A DNA stretch of 64,000 bases from CAMEON01 sp045128275. Lineage in GTDB: Bacteria; Bacillota; Clostridia; Oscillospirales; CAG-272. A program made the position numbers and the translations under genes. This document shows, one piece after another, positions 49,390-58,704 of the stretch (positions are counted from its first letter, which is position 1; the number at the start of each line of letters is the position of its first letter). The stretch lies in contig JBGVRH010000049.1 in assembly GCA_045128275.1 (NCBI GenBank), positions 20,188-84,187 of the forward strand. Reading direction: 5' to 3'. The notes beneath the pieces were generated by a model that did not search any database, had not been told where the DNA came from, and was given only the letters and a program-made list of their open reading frames with translations.

Positions 49390-50016
49390 ATGGCAAGATA
49401 TACAGGTCCTGCGTGCAAGCTTTGCCGCAGAGAAGGTAAGAAGCTGTACCTCAAGGGCGAGCGCTGCGTCAGCGGCAAGTGCGCTCTGGAGCGCCGCACC
49501 TCCGCACCCGGCCAGCATGGCGCCGATGCGAAGAAGATGAGAGAGTACGGTATGCAGCTGAGAGAGAAGCAGACCACCAAGAGATACTACGGTGTTCTGG
49601 AGAAGCAGTTCAGAAACCTCTACGAGGAGGCTGCCCGCAAGGAGGGTATGACCGGTGAGAACCTGCTGGTTCTGCTCGAGAGAAGACTGGACAACGTGGT
49701 GTATCGCATGGGTATGGCTGAGTGCCGCCGCGACGCCCGTCAGCTGGTTCTGCACGGCCACTTCACCGTCAACGGCAAGAAGGTCAACGTTCCTTCCTTC
49801 GTCGTGAAGCCCGGTGACGTCATCGCCGTCAAGGAGTCCAGCCGTGATTCCGTTAAGTTCAAGGGTCTGGCCGAGTCCGAGGGTGGTGTTCGCACTCCCA
49901 AGTGGATCGAGTCCGACAAGAAGAACTACACCGCTAAGGTGGTTGCTATGCCCGCTCGCGAGGACATCGACTTCGAGTTCAACGAGCAGCTGATCGTCGA
50001 GCTTTATTCCAAGTAA
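49390..50016 (+). CDS. rpsD: 30S ribosomal protein S4
   Basis: 208 residues from ATG 49390. MARYTGPACKLCRREGKKLY carries the first zinc Cys pair and RCVSGKC the second; RLDNVVYRMGMAECRRDARQ is the S4 domain. S4 starts 30S assembly and in other bacteria represses this part of the operon. Confidence 0.98.
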   Translation: MARYTGPACKLCRREGKKLYLKGERCVSGKCALERRTSAPGQHGADAKKMREYGMQLREKQTTKRYYGVLEKQFRNLYEEAARKEGMTGENLLVLLERRLDNVVYRMGMAECRRDARQLVLHGHFTVNGKKVNVPSFVVKPGDVIAVKESSRDSVKFKGLAESEGGVRTPKWIESDKKNYTAKVVAMPAREDIDFEFNEQLIVELYSK

Positions 50017-50153
50017 TTTTACGGTTCTTATCAGTTGGCGGATGGCAACCCGCGCCCGCCTGCTGACCGACACCTTCGGGTTCACCTACGCCGAAACGTA
50101 CGGCGAAGGTTTCGGAAACTGTTTCCCAAATACAGAAGGAGGTTTTATTTGGA
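50017..50153 (+). promoter_or_regulatory. Structured spacer E between rpsD and rpoA
   Basis: 137 nt without a gene; CGCCG/CGGCG (about 50090-50107) and GGAAA/TTTCC near 50115-50126 can pair. It ends with AAGGAGG ahead of rpoA. Confidence 0.5.
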
Positions 50154-51128
50154 ATGATTGAGATCGAGAAGCCTAATATTACGACTGAAAACCTCAGCGC
50201 AGACGGTACCTCCGGTACCTTTATCGTAGAGCCTCTGGAACGGGGCTACGGTATCACCCTCGGTAACTCCCTCCGTCGTGTCCTGCTGTCCTCTCTGCCC
50301 GGCGTGGCAGTGACCAGCATCAAGATCGACGGTATCCTGCACGAGTTTTCCACCGTTCCCGGTGTCGTGGAGGACGTGACCGAGATCGTGCTCAACGTCA
50401 AGGGCATTACGGCTAAGCTGCATTGCCCCGGCCCCAAGACTGTGGTCATCGACGTGACCGGCGACCATGATATCACCGCTGGTGACATCAAGCAGGATTC
50501 CGACATCGAGATCCTGAATCCCGATCACCACATCGCCACCCTGTCCGGCAGCGAGCGCTTCTACATGGAGCTTGTCTTTGACAGCGGCCGTGGATACGTG
50601 TCCCAGGAGCGCAACAAGCAGCTCCACAACGAGCAGCTCGGCATGACCGTGTCCGCTCCCATCGGCACCATCTACACCGACTCCATCTATACCCCCGTTT
50701 ACAAGGTGAGCTACAACGTGGAGAACACCCGCGTGGGCAGCAACACCGACTACGATAAGCTGACCCTGGACGTGGTGACCAACGGCACCATTTCCGCCAA
50801 GGAAGCGATTTCTCTCGGAGCCAAGATTCTCAACGAGCATCTCAACTTGTTCGTGGATTTGTCCGATGAAGCGAAGAAGGCCGAGATCATGATCGAGAGA
50901 GAAGAGACCAAGAAAGAGAAAGTTCTTGAGATGACCATTGAGGAGCTTGACATGTCTGTCCGTAGCTTCAACTGCTTGAAGCGTGCAGGCATTGATACAG
51001 TCGAGGACCTGACCAACCGGACCGAGGAGGACATGATTAAGGTTCGTAACCTCGGTAAGAAGTCGCTGGAAGAAGTCATTCAGAAGCTGCACTCCCTCGG
51101 CCTTGACCTGAAGAAGGAAGAGGAGTGA
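50154..51128 (+). CDS. rpoA: DNA-directed RNA polymerase subunit alpha
   Basis: 324 residues. The N-terminal assembly domain (about 1-230) contains VEPLERGYGITLGNSLRRVL. The C-terminal domain (about 250-310) contains LDMSVRSFNCLKRAGIDTVE and VRNLGKKSLEEVIQKL, which bind UP elements and activators. A flexible Glu/Lys linker joins them. Confidence 0.98.
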   Translation: MIEIEKPNITTENLSADGTSGTFIVEPLERGYGITLGNSLRRVLLSSLPGVAVTSIKIDGILHEFSTVPGVVEDVTEIVLNVKGITAKLHCPGPKTVVIDVTGDHDITAGDIKQDSDIEILNPDHHIATLSGSERFYMELVFDSGRGYVSQERNKQLHNEQLGMTVSAPIGTIYTDSIYTPVYKVSYNVENTRVGSNTDYDKLTLDVVTNGTISAKEAISLGAKILNEHLNLFVDLSDEAKKAEIMIEREETKKEKVLEMTIEELDMSVRSFNCLKRAGIDTVEDLTNRTEEDMIKVRNLGKKSLEEVIQKLHSLGLDLKKEEE

Positions 51129-51202
51129 TCGGTAGCCCATAGGGCGCCGATAAGGCATTCGCACATTCGATATTAAGTATACAGCAGAAGGAGGCAAATA
51201 AA

Positions 51203-51595
51203 ATGCCCGGTACCAGAAAACTCGGTAGACCTACCGACCAGAGAAAAGCAATGCTCCGCGGTATGGTTACCCTGCTGCTTGAGAACGGCCAGGTCGTGAC
51301 CACCGTCACCAGAGCCAAGGAGCTCCGTTCCATCGCAGACAAGATGATTACCCTCGGTAAGAAGAACACGCTGGCCAGCCGCCGCGCTGCTCTTGCTTAC
51401 ATCACTAAGGAGAGCGTGGTGACCAAGGTGTTCACCGAGTACGCTTCTCTTTACGCTGACCGTAACGGCGGTTACACCCAGATTTTCAAGATGGGTCCCC
51501 GCCGCGGTGATGGCGCTGAGATCGCCGTCATCAAGATGGTCGACTATGTCAAGGAGCAGCCTGTCGAGGACAAGAAGTCCAAGGACGCTGAGTAA
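51203..51595 (+). CDS. rplQ: 50S ribosomal protein L17
   Basis: 130 residues; KLGRPTDQRKAMLRGMVTLL and IFKMGPRRGDGAEIAVIKMV are the L17 signatures. It is the last gene of the superoperon, followed by a terminator. Confidence 0.98.
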   Translation: MPGTRKLGRPTDQRKAMLRGMVTLLLENGQVVTTVTRAKELRSIADKMITLGKKNTLASRRAALAYITKESVVTKVFTEYASLYADRNGGYTQIFKMGPRRGDGAEIAVIKMVDYVKEQPVEDKKSKDAE

Positions 51596-51607
51596 TCCAA
51601 GATAAAT

Positions 51608-51647
51608 AAACTCCCTTCCGTGAAAAGCGGGAGGGAGTTTTGTTTTA
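51608..51647 (+). terminator. Terminator of the ribosomal superoperon
   Basis: An 11-13-bp stem (ACTCCCTTCCG with CGGGAGGGAGT, one G-T pair) with a 7-nt loop is followed by TTTTGTTTT. Confidence 0.9.
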
Positions 51648-51658
51648 GCGCACAGAAT

Positions 51659-51687
51659 TTGACAAATCCGCCGTGATGTGGTATAAT
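51659..51687 (+). promoter_or_regulatory. Consensus sigma-A promoter of the HAD phosphatase gene
   Basis: TTGACA at 51659-51664, a 17-nt spacer, then TATAAT at 51682-51687, an exact consensus match, 30 nt before the start codon. Confidence 0.88.
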
Positions 51688-51717
51688 GGGGTCATCCCGA
51701 GCCTTACGGAGGACAAT

Positions 51718-52434
51718 ATGAAAATTGATGGAATCATTTTTGATAAGGACGGCACCCTGATGAGCTTTGATGCCTTCTGGGTCAGTCTGTCGGTCAAAGC
51801 CCTGGAGGATGTGCTGGCTGAGCTTGGTATGGAGCCTGGCCCGCTTTGCGAGATTTTGGATGCCTTCGGTGTCCATGACGGCGTTACCGATATCAACGGC
51901 GTTCTGTGCAAGGGAACCTATGCCGAGATGGGGGAGATCGTCTTTGACATTCTGGGGAAGCATGGCTGTACCGCCCTCCGCGCGGATGTGGTCAAGGCGG
52001 TGGAAGATGCCTACTCCCGCAACGCCGCCGCAGGAGACGTAAAGCCCACCTGCCCGAACCTGGCAGAGACCCTGGCGGGACTCAAGGAAAACGGTCTGCA
52101 TTTGGCCGTGGTCACCACCGACAACGAGCCCATTACCCGCCACTGTCTTACGGAGCTGGGGATTTCGGAGTATTTTGATATCATCTTCACCGATGACGGC
52201 CACACCCCCACCAAGCCCGATCCATTTTGCGCGGGGGAATTCTGCCGTTTGTACGGCCTGAACAAGTCCCGCGTCATGATGGTGGGGGATACCATGACTG
52301 ATGTGCGCTTCGCTAAGAACGGCGGGATCACGGCGGTTTCCCTGGCTCCTACGCCCGAGAAGAAGGCTCTGCTGGCTCCTCATACCGACATCATCATCGA
52401 CGCCATCTCGGAGCTGACCGAGCTGGTGAAGTGA
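51718..52434 (+). CDS. HAD-family phosphatase, phosphoglycolate phosphatase-like
   Basis: 238 residues from ATG 51718 behind ACGGAGG. FDKDGTL gives the nucleophile Asp9 and the acid Asp11. A helical cap (about 20-85) follows, then VVTTDNEP (motif II Thr), KPDP (motif III Lys) and MVGDTMTDVRFAKNGG (motif IV Asp). The order and size fit HAD subfamily IA enzymes such as Gph. The substrate is unknown. It is transcribed together with the EamA transporter 10 nt downstream. Confidence 0.88.
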   Translation: MKIDGIIFDKDGTLMSFDAFWVSLSVKALEDVLAELGMEPGPLCEILDAFGVHDGVTDINGVLCKGTYAEMGEIVFDILGKHGCTALRADVVKAVEDAYSRNAAAGDVKPTCPNLAETLAGLKENGLHLAVVTTDNEPITRHCLTELGISEYFDIIFTDDGHTPTKPDPFCAGEFCRLYGLNKSRVMMVGDTMTDVRFAKNGGITAVSLAPTPEKKALLAPHTDIIIDAISELTELVK

Positions 52435-52444
52435 GGGAGACCCC

Positions 52445-53398
52445 ATGCTGACAGGTATTTTCGCGGGCATCACCTGGGCGCTGGAGACGGTAGTGCTGGG
52501 GATCGCCCTGGCTATGTCCCCCCTCGTATCCACCGAGGAGGCCGTCCTGCTGGCTCCCTTCATCGCCACCTTTCTTCACGACGCCTTCTCGGCGGTCTAT
52601 ATGCTGATCTACAATATCCTGCGGGGAGGCCTCAAGGGCTTTTTCGCGGTGTTCAAGAGCAAGACCGTCCTGTGGCTGGTGCTGTCCTCGGCCATGGGCG
52701 GCCCCATCGGTATGACGGGCTACGTGCTGGCGGTGAACTGCCTGGGCTCCTCGGTGGGTGCGGTGGCCAGCGCGGTGTATCCCGCCGTGGGTACGGTGCT
52801 GGCGTGGCTGTTTTTGAAGGAAAAGACCAAGTGGTACCAATGGATCTTCCTGTCCATGACCCTGTTGGGGGTCTACGGGCTGAGCTATTCCCCCTCGGTT
52901 GGGGGCGGGAATTTCATCCTGGGCATCGTGGGCGCTTTCATGTGTGCCTTCGGCTGGGGCATTGAGGCGGTGATCCTGGCCAAGTGTCTGAAGGGAACCG
53001 ATCTCAAGGACGAGTACGCCCTGGGCATCCGCCAGGCCGTCTCGGCTACCCTGTACGGTGTGGTCATTCTCCCCCTGTTGGGTGGCTGGCCCATGACGGC
53101 AGGGCTGTTCACGGGAGGCGAGGTCAAGCTGCTTCTGACGGTGGCCATCGCTGCCCTGTGCGCCACGGTGTCCTACCTGTTCTACTACCGCGCCATTAGC
53201 AAGCTGGGTGCCTCCAAGGCTATGGCGCTGAACATCACCTACACCGCCTGGGCGATCCTGTTCACGGTGATCCTGTTGCGGGATCTCAGCGTACTGAATC
53301 CCATGACCCTCATCTGCTCCGCCGTGATCGTGGTCTGCGGGATCTGCGCGGCGACGGATCTGAAAAAGCTGTTTGGAAAAAAGACAAAGGATGAGTGA
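52445..53398 (+). CDS. EamA/DMT-family transporter
   Basis: 317 residues with ten hydrophobic segments arranged as two EamA repeats (first about 1-140, second about 160-310). LAVNCLGSSVGAVASAVYPAV with GTVLAWLFLKEK is the conserved end of the first repeat. These carriers export or import amino acids, sugars or metabolites; the substrate is not predictable. A GAGGGAG site precedes the ATG. Confidence 0.86.
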   Translation: MLTGIFAGITWALETVVLGIALAMSPLVSTEEAVLLAPFIATFLHDAFSAVYMLIYNILRGGLKGFFAVFKSKTVLWLVLSSAMGGPIGMTGYVLAVNCLGSSVGAVASAVYPAVGTVLAWLFLKEKTKWYQWIFLSMTLLGVYGLSYSPSVGGGNFILGIVGAFMCAFGWGIEAVILAKCLKGTDLKDEYALGIRQAVSATLYGVVILPLLGGWPMTAGLFTGGEVKLLLTVAIAALCATVSYLFYYRAISKLGASKAMALNITYTAWAILFTVILLRDLSVLNPMTLICSAVIVVCGICAATDLKKLFGKKTKDE

Positions 53399-53417
53399 AA
53401 ATACTCCGCCATATATG

Positions 53418-53446
53418 AAAGCCCTGTCACCGTGTGACAGGGCTTT
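53418..53446. terminator. Bidirectional terminator after the EamA gene
   Basis: AAAGCCCTGTCAC (53418-53430) and GTGACAGGGCTTT (53434-53446) form a perfect 13-bp stem with a CGT loop between convergent genes. Confidence 0.88.
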
Positions 53447-53479
53447 GGCGTTATGTGGACAATGAAAGAAATCCGATCC

Positions 53480-55918
53480 TTACTGCTGCCGCGTGCTCTC
53501 CATCATGTTGATCTCACGGGTCACGTCGTGTAAGGCGTGGGCGTGGGACTTGATCCGCTCGACACGCTTCTTGTCGGGGCGGGAGATGAGGAAGACCGAC
53601 TGCTCGGCGGGGACGAAGAGGCGGGTGCGGGTGTAGATCTCTCCGCGGTAGCGGACGTAGTGAGTGCCCAGGCGACTGGTACTGCCCGTGTGGGGATCCC
53701 AGCGATCGAAGAAGTGGATACCGCGGAGGTAGACGGTATCGCCGTAGTCGCGGTCGGTGGTGTTGGCGAAGAAGTAGATGTCCAGCTCCCCTCTCTGCTT
53801 ATGGATGCGGGAGATCATGCCGCCGCCGGGGACGAAATCTCCCAGACCCAGGCGGAGGAACTCGTTATGGGGGTTATTGAAGGCACCGATGCACTCGAAG
53901 CGGGGCATCTCGGGCATATACATATCCAGGGGGACGTGGAAGGACTGGAGGACGTTATTGAGCATGACGCAGTCGGTCAGCTCGGTGCCGTCGGCGGCGG
54001 TGCGGTGAGCGGGGATGTAGTAGGCCTCGCCGCCCCGCTCGTTGGAGTTGTAGAAGGACTCCTTGATGATACCGGGGTTCAGAGCCTCGTCACCGAAGAT
54101 ATGGCGGGCGATGGCGCGAACCTTACGGTCGTTGGGGGTGCCGTAGTCGAACATGGCCATGAAATCGTCGGGGTCGGTCTGCTCGTCCTCCGCGCGGTAC
54201 TCAAAGGCCAGCTTGGGCAGAGCACCCGTGGCGATGATCTTACCGCCCTCGTCGTAGAATTTCTTCACCATGCGGAGGTTCTCCAGGCTGACCATGTCGG
54301 CCCCGGGGAGGATGAGAATACGGAATTTCTGGGTCTGGAAGGGGTTCTTGAGGTAGAAAATGCCGTCCTCGGTATAGCAGATGGAGTTGACCGTCTCGGG
54401 GTGGAGCAGGGTGATATCCTGGCCCGCGTAGGTGGAGACGGTGTTCAGCACCGTCATGTAGTTACAGGAAAAGGGGGTGCTGGGATACTCAAAGCCCGAG
54501 GCGCGGGTCTCGTAGAGGTAGACCTTGTCGTGGAGGGCGTAGATGGGGTAGAGCATGGCGATATCGTTGACACGGCTTCCGCCACGGAGGAGGGACTGAG
54601 TACGGGCCACGTAGGCCGAGAAGGTGTACTTGCCCTCCCTGCCCAGCACGTCCATACGGAAGCGATCCGAGGAGCGGCGATGGGTGTCGCCCGTAATGGT
54701 TTGACTGCCCCAATGGGCAATGAGGAGGTTGGCGCCGTGACCGAAGGCGTTCATGGCATCCTTGTAGGCGATGTTGGTGGTGAGCTTGCTGTAATCCCGG
54801 AACAGCTCGCAGGAGACGTACTTACTGCCGTAGTTGTCGGCGGCGGAGGCGGCCAGGTGGGTGGAATTCATGCCGTAGAGGTAGGCCTTCTCCTGAACGG
54901 CGCAGGGGGAATAGACGCTGTTGCCCAGGGTGTCTCCCAGCAGCCAGGAGCAGGCGGGGAGCTTGGGCTCGGCCATGGAGGTCACCACGTGCAGGCCGTG
55001 GCGGTCGGCCACCGCCTTGAGGGCGGCCAACAGTCCCGAGCGGAGCATTTCGGCGCGGCAGGCCATGAACAGGGATTTGATGTGGGGATCCCGCTCCCCG
55101 ATGAAGTGGTAGAGGGCGGGGTAGTAGGGGGCGGGATCGAAGCCGAAGCGCTTCTCAAAGACCTCGTTGAAGCTATCGTCCCAATTGCGGCGGTTGGGGG
55201 CATGGAAGGAGATATCCGACACGATGAGGTGGGTCACCGTGGTGCCCATAGCCTGTTGGGTGCGCTCTCCCAGTTGGGCAAAGAGGGCCTTGAGAAAGTC
55301 TGCGCTGGCATCGTAGGAGAGGATGTTGCAGGTATGGATGGGCGGCTCGCCGTACTGGGGCTCGTCGGTGCAGAGGTACTCCTCCACCGTCCAGTTGCCG
55401 TCGGGGACGGTATAGGACAGGAAGCCGTCCTTGATGAACGGGCGGAGGTCGATCATGTCGGTATGCTCGTCGTCATAGGCCATGACAGACATGGGAGTGC
55501 CCTTGCGGAGCTGGAGGTAGAGCTTCTCTCCGGGGTCGCAGTAGTACTCGCGGCGGATGAGGGTGCGGGTCTTGGTGTGGGCCACGAACTCGGCGGCGGC
55601 TGAGAGGTAGAAGGACTGCTCCACCACAGGCTCCAGGTGGAGGCCGATCCGCATATTCTTCTTGACGGCGGCGGCGGTCAGCACCTCATAGAACTCTACC
55701 ACCTGGAAAAGTAGCTCGGCGGAGGGCTGTATGCCCCGAGGCAAGCGGGGAACGATACAGGCGATGCCGTTTTGCACGCATTTTTCCACGTATTTCTCCA
55801 CCGACTCCTTCGGGATGGGGAAGGTGGGGAGGTCGTATACCAAAAACAGGCGGTGCTTGCTTTTGAGGTTGCGGAAGGCCATCTTGGCGCGGCTATACTT
55901 GAGGGGAAGCTGGTTCAT
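53480..55918 (-). CDS. Large GH106-like glycoside hydrolase (alpha-L-rhamnosidase-like), cytoplasmic
   Basis: An 812-residue protein without a signal peptide. The first about 350 residues look like a (beta/alpha)8 barrel, with repeated acidic positions (LEPVVEQSFY, SDISFHAPNRRNWDDSF, TSMAEPKLP). The stretch YVARTQSLLRGGSRVNDIAML near residue 445, followed by a glutamine-amidotransferase-like middle region (RILILPGADMVSLENLRMVKKF), matches the layout of GH106 and related uncharacterised hydrolases. A beta-sandwich end follows. The catalytic residues cannot be assigned with confidence. It would process imported plant or host glycans. Confidence 0.6.
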   Translation of the reverse strand: MNQLPLKYSRAKMAFRNLKSKHRLFLVYDLPTFPIPKESVEKYVEKCVQNGIACIVPRLPRGIQPSAELLFQVVEFYEVLTAAAVKKNMRIGLHLEPVVEQSFYLSAAAEFVAHTKTRTLIRREYYCDPGEKLYLQLRKGTPMSVMAYDDEHTDMIDLRPFIKDGFLSYTVPDGNWTVEEYLCTDEPQYGEPPIHTCNILSYDASADFLKALFAQLGERTQQAMGTTVTHLIVSDISFHAPNRRNWDDSFNEVFEKRFGFDPAPYYPALYHFIGERDPHIKSLFMACRAEMLRSGLLAALKAVADRHGLHVVTSMAEPKLPACSWLLGDTLGNSVYSPCAVQEKAYLYGMNSTHLAASAADNYGSKYVSCELFRDYSKLTTNIAYKDAMNAFGHGANLLIAHWGSQTITGDTHRRSSDRFRMDVLGREGKYTFSAYVARTQSLLRGGSRVNDIAMLYPIYALHDKVYLYETRASGFEYPSTPFSCNYMTVLNTVSTYAGQDITLLHPETVNSICYTEDGIFYLKNPFQTQKFRILILPGADMVSLENLRMVKKFYDEGGKIIATGALPKLAFEYRAEDEQTDPDDFMAMFDYGTPNDRKVRAIARHIFGDEALNPGIIKESFYNSNERGGEAYYIPAHRTAADGTELTDCVMLNNVLQSFHVPLDMYMPEMPRFECIGAFNNPHNEFLRLGLGDFVPGGGMISRIHKQRGELDIYFFANTTDRDYGDTVYLRGIHFFDRWDPHTGSTSRLGTHYVRYRGEIYTRTRLFVPAEQSVFLISRPDKKRVERIKSHAHALHDVTREINMMESTRQQ

Positions 55919-55968
55919 GGTAACACCTCACAGGGTAAGATTCAAGGGGGTGAAAAGTGAAATATGGG

Positions 55969-55997
55969 TTGAAATTGCGGCGGGAGTGTGGTATAAT
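55969..55997 (+). promoter_or_regulatory. Sigma-A promoter of the GNAT gene
   Basis: TTGAAA at 55969-55974, a 17-nt spacer, then TATAAT at 55992-55997, 42 nt before the start codon. Confidence 0.82.
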
Positions 55998-56039
55998 AGC
56001 GGTAGAATCACAAGAAAACCACCGAAAGGAGACTGTGTC

Positions 56040-57038
56040 ATGGCCGATATCCGCAGATTGACCGATATGGAGGCCGCCTTTGACTTCTACCACACCTACA
56101 GCGTGGCGTTCCCTCAAAACGAGAGACCCACCGACGGCTATCCCTCCGCCCTGGGGCTGATGCCCGTGTCGCGGGGAACTATCGACTACTGGTTCGCAGG
56201 TGAGGAGCGCATTACCTTCGGCGCCTACGCAGGCGACCGCCTGGTGGGCATAGCCTCGGGGAATATCTCCTCCGCGCGGAAGGCGGGGTACTTGTCCTAT
56301 GTTTGCGTCTCCCCCGACTGCCGTCGGCAGGGCCTGGGTACGGCTCTGATGGACGCGCTGGAGGCGGCTCTGGAGGCTGATCCCGTTGTGGAGAAGCTGG
56401 AGGCGGTGTTCTACAACCCCGTTCAGCTTCCGTGGTACATTCCCCATGGGAACGGGGACTACCACCCCTGCTTGCCCGGTGTGGACAAGTCCTCGGGGCT
56501 GTACCTGTTTTTGAAGAATCGGAACTGGCGGGATTTCGCCACCCAGAACTGCTACTACCGCCGCATGGCGGACTACGTGGACAAGCCTGGCATTGCGGCC
56601 ACCCGTGAGCGGTTACTCTCCGAGGGCATTGAACTGACGTTGTACGATCCCGCCAAGCACCACGGTCTCCCCGAGCTGTTTGATAACATCAACAACCCCG
56701 GCTGGAAGGCCCACGTGCTGGCGCGTTTGGATCTCCCCATCGTGGTAGCGGTGGATCTCAACGCGGACGGCTTGGTGGTGGGCTACACGGGCCCCTTGTC
56801 GGTGAGCGGGACTCCCGGGCGGGGGAACTTCTGCGGCATCGGCGTGCGCACCGAGTACCGCGGGCGGGGCATCGGCAAGCCCGTATTCTGCGAGATGTGC
56901 GCCCGTCACAAGAACGGCGGGGCGGATTTCATGTCCCTCTACACGGGGGAGGACAATCCTGCCCGCAACATCTACGAGTCGGCGGGATTCCGCATCGCGC
57001 GGAGCTTTTCGGATATGCGGAAGGTACTGAAGAAATAG
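56040..57038 (+). CDS. Tandem GNAT-family N-acetyltransferase
   Basis: 332 residues from ATG 56040 behind GAAAGGAG; the frame is open upstream, but the promoter lies there. Two GNAT folds are visible. The first has YVCVSPDCRRQGLGTALMDA and the second has VRTEYRGRGIGKPVFCEMCA, each with the Arg/Gln-x-x-Gly-x-Gly acetyl-CoA loop. ARNIYESAGFRIAR is the usual C-terminal end of the second. Only the substrate is unknown. A palindromic element follows at 57045. Confidence 0.87.
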   Translation: MADIRRLTDMEAAFDFYHTYSVAFPQNERPTDGYPSALGLMPVSRGTIDYWFAGEERITFGAYAGDRLVGIASGNISSARKAGYLSYVCVSPDCRRQGLGTALMDALEAALEADPVVEKLEAVFYNPVQLPWYIPHGNGDYHPCLPGVDKSSGLYLFLKNRNWRDFATQNCYYRRMADYVDKPGIAATRERLLSEGIELTLYDPAKHHGLPELFDNINNPGWKAHVLARLDLPIVVAVDLNADGLVVGYTGPLSVSGTPGRGNFCGIGVRTEYRGRGIGKPVFCEMCARHKNGGADFMSLYTGEDNPARNIYESAGFRIARSFSDMRKVLKK

Positions 57039-57044
57039 GGAGCG

Positions 57045-57098
57045 CCAGGGCTCTGCCCTGGACCCGCTTGAAACCTTTTTTGAAAAAAAGGTTTCAAG
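57045..57098. repeat. Palindromic intergenic element
   Basis: CCAGGG/CCCTGG (57045-57061) is followed by a perfect 15-bp stem (57067-57081 with 57084-57098) with only a 2-nt loop, starting CTTGAAACC. The paired pieces look like a mobile palindromic element rather than a terminator; the second stem carries its own T run, so it may also stop transcription. Confidence 0.6.
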
Positions 57099-57137
57099 AC
57101 TTCCAAAAAACTTTAAAAATGGGTTAGGAGTCAAAAT

Positions 57138-57857
57138 ATGAGAAGAATACTCATCAGCGGCGGCTCGCGGGGCATTGGCCGCGCCATTGTGGAGGCCTTT
57201 GCCGCCAACGGGGACAACGTAGCGTTCCTGTACCGCAGTCGGGACGAGGAGGCCGCCAAGGTAGCGCAGGCTACGGGTGCGGTGGCCATCAAGGCGGACG
57301 TGAGCGATCCCATGGAAGCGCGCCGCGCCATCACCGAGGCCGAGGCCGCTTTGGGCGGCACCATCGACGTGCTGGTCAACAACGCCGCGATCTCCTGGAT
57401 CGGGCAGATGCAGGATATGACCGACATCGAGTGGCGCAATATTCTGGACACCAACCTGTCGGGGGCGTTCTACCTGTCCCGCGGGGTGGTGAGCGGCATG
57501 GTGCGGAACCACTACGGGCGCATCGTGAGCATCGGCTCCATGTGGGGCAAGGTGGGCGCGTCCTGTGAGGTGGCGTATTCGGCCACCAAGGCGGGGATCC
57601 GGGGCTTGACCATGGCTATGGCCAAGGAGCTGGGGCCCTCGGGGATCACCGTCAACTGTGTGGAGCCCGGCTTTATCGCTACCGAGATGAACGCCGCCAT
57701 TGACGAGGATTCCAAGCAGGCACTCTGCGACGAGACCCCCTTGGGGCGTATGGGTACGCCTGCCGAGGTAGCCGCCGCGGTGGTATTTCTCGCGTCGGAC
57801 GCGGCGGGATTCATCACGGGGCAGGTCATCGGCGTGGACGGCGGGCTGGCGGTGTGA
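57138..57857 (+). CDS. Short-chain dehydrogenase/reductase, FabG-like
   Basis: 239 residues. SGGSRGIGRAIV is the NAD(P)-binding loop, NNAA the stabilising motif, and the catalytic Ser-Tyr-Lys set is in SIGSMWGKVG and YSATKAG. The C-terminus TGQVIGVDGGLAV is the classical SDR end. No other fatty-acid genes are nearby, so it may be a FabG paralogue acting on another ketone. GGTTAGGAG precedes the ATG. Confidence 0.92.
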   Translation: MRRILISGGSRGIGRAIVEAFAANGDNVAFLYRSRDEEAAKVAQATGAVAIKADVSDPMEARRAITEAEAALGGTIDVLVNNAAISWIGQMQDMTDIEWRNILDTNLSGAFYLSRGVVSGMVRNHYGRIVSIGSMWGKVGASCEVAYSATKAGIRGLTMAMAKELGPSGITVNCVEPGFIATEMNAAIDEDSKQALCDETPLGRMGTPAEVAAAVVFLASDAAGFITGQVIGVDGGLAV

Positions 57858-57895
57858 GCGGGATCCTGTTCTGAAATGCTTTCAAGGAGGATACT

Positions 57896-58654
57896 ATGGA
57901 AAAAGCAACGAAAAAAGCGAAAGCATGGATCATTATCCTGATCTGTGCCGTGGCGGCGGTCTTGGTGGCCGTTCCTATCGTACGAGCCCGTTTTTACTGG
58001 GGCGACGTGCCTGTTTTCATGGGGAATCCCGGAATGCAACAGCTGATCTATCACGGCAGCGACATTGTGATGCTGCCCGAGGAGCGGGAGAATATATTTT
58101 CCAATTTGGCTTATGCCACGTACAACGGGAACACCTACGTGGGAGACCAAAATAAGGGGTGGTGTTTTGACGATGATAAGATGCAATACGCCGGACAAAT
58201 CCACCGGAGATTCATCCTGCATTTGTATCAAAACTACGACGTTTACGTGTCCGCAAATGCCGTGACCGAGGATGGGACACCCATCTTTCTGACTCGCAAG
58301 GGTGAGCCGTCGCCATTTTACTACGTATTGGAGGGCTATGAGGCGCCCGATCTCATGACCACGGATCTGAAGTTTGTGGTGGAGACCAAGGGGAACGAAT
58401 GGAACTTGCCTAATACCGTGAAGCTTGCGGATATCGTCGATCTCCAAAACGAGATTTCCTACAACGATGCCATGAAAAAGATCTGCACGGCGAGATTGGT
58501 TTCGGCGCAATATGATTTTATGTGTACATTTGCCCCTGTGTATAAACTCGGAGAGCAGTATTATTTACACATTGCGATGAATACGTATTGCCCGATCACA
58601 TCCGAGGATCTGATCGAATGCTTAAGTCGCATAGAGAAACAGCAGACCGTTTGA
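57896..58654 (+). CDS. Membrane-anchored protein, unknown function
   Basis: 252 residues behind AAGGAGG. A basic N-terminus (MEKATKKAKA) is followed by a single membrane helix (about 11-30), and the rest lies outside the cell. No motif is recognised. The base composition is more AT-rich than its neighbours (for example AAAACGAG, TTTTACTACG runs), which may mean later acquisition. A strong terminator follows. Confidence 0.7.
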   Translation: MEKATKKAKAWIIILICAVAAVLVAVPIVRARFYWGDVPVFMGNPGMQQLIYHGSDIVMLPEERENIFSNLAYATYNGNTYVGDQNKGWCFDDDKMQYAGQIHRRFILHLYQNYDVYVSANAVTEDGTPIFLTRKGEPSPFYYVLEGYEAPDLMTTDLKFVVETKGNEWNLPNTVKLADIVDLQNEISYNDAMKKICTARLVSAQYDFMCTFAPVYKLGEQYYLHIAMNTYCPITSEDLIECLSRIEKQQTV

Positions 58655-58658
58655 TTTC

Positions 58659-58686
58659 AGCCGCACCTTCGGGTGCGGCTGTTTTT
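58659..58686 (+). terminator. Terminator after the membrane-anchored protein gene
   Basis: AGCCGCACC (58659-58667) and GGTGCGGCT (58672-58680) form a perfect 9-bp stem with a TTCG tetraloop, followed by GTTTTT. Confidence 0.92.
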
Positions 58687-58704
58687 GAGTTCGTAGGAGT
58701 TTTG

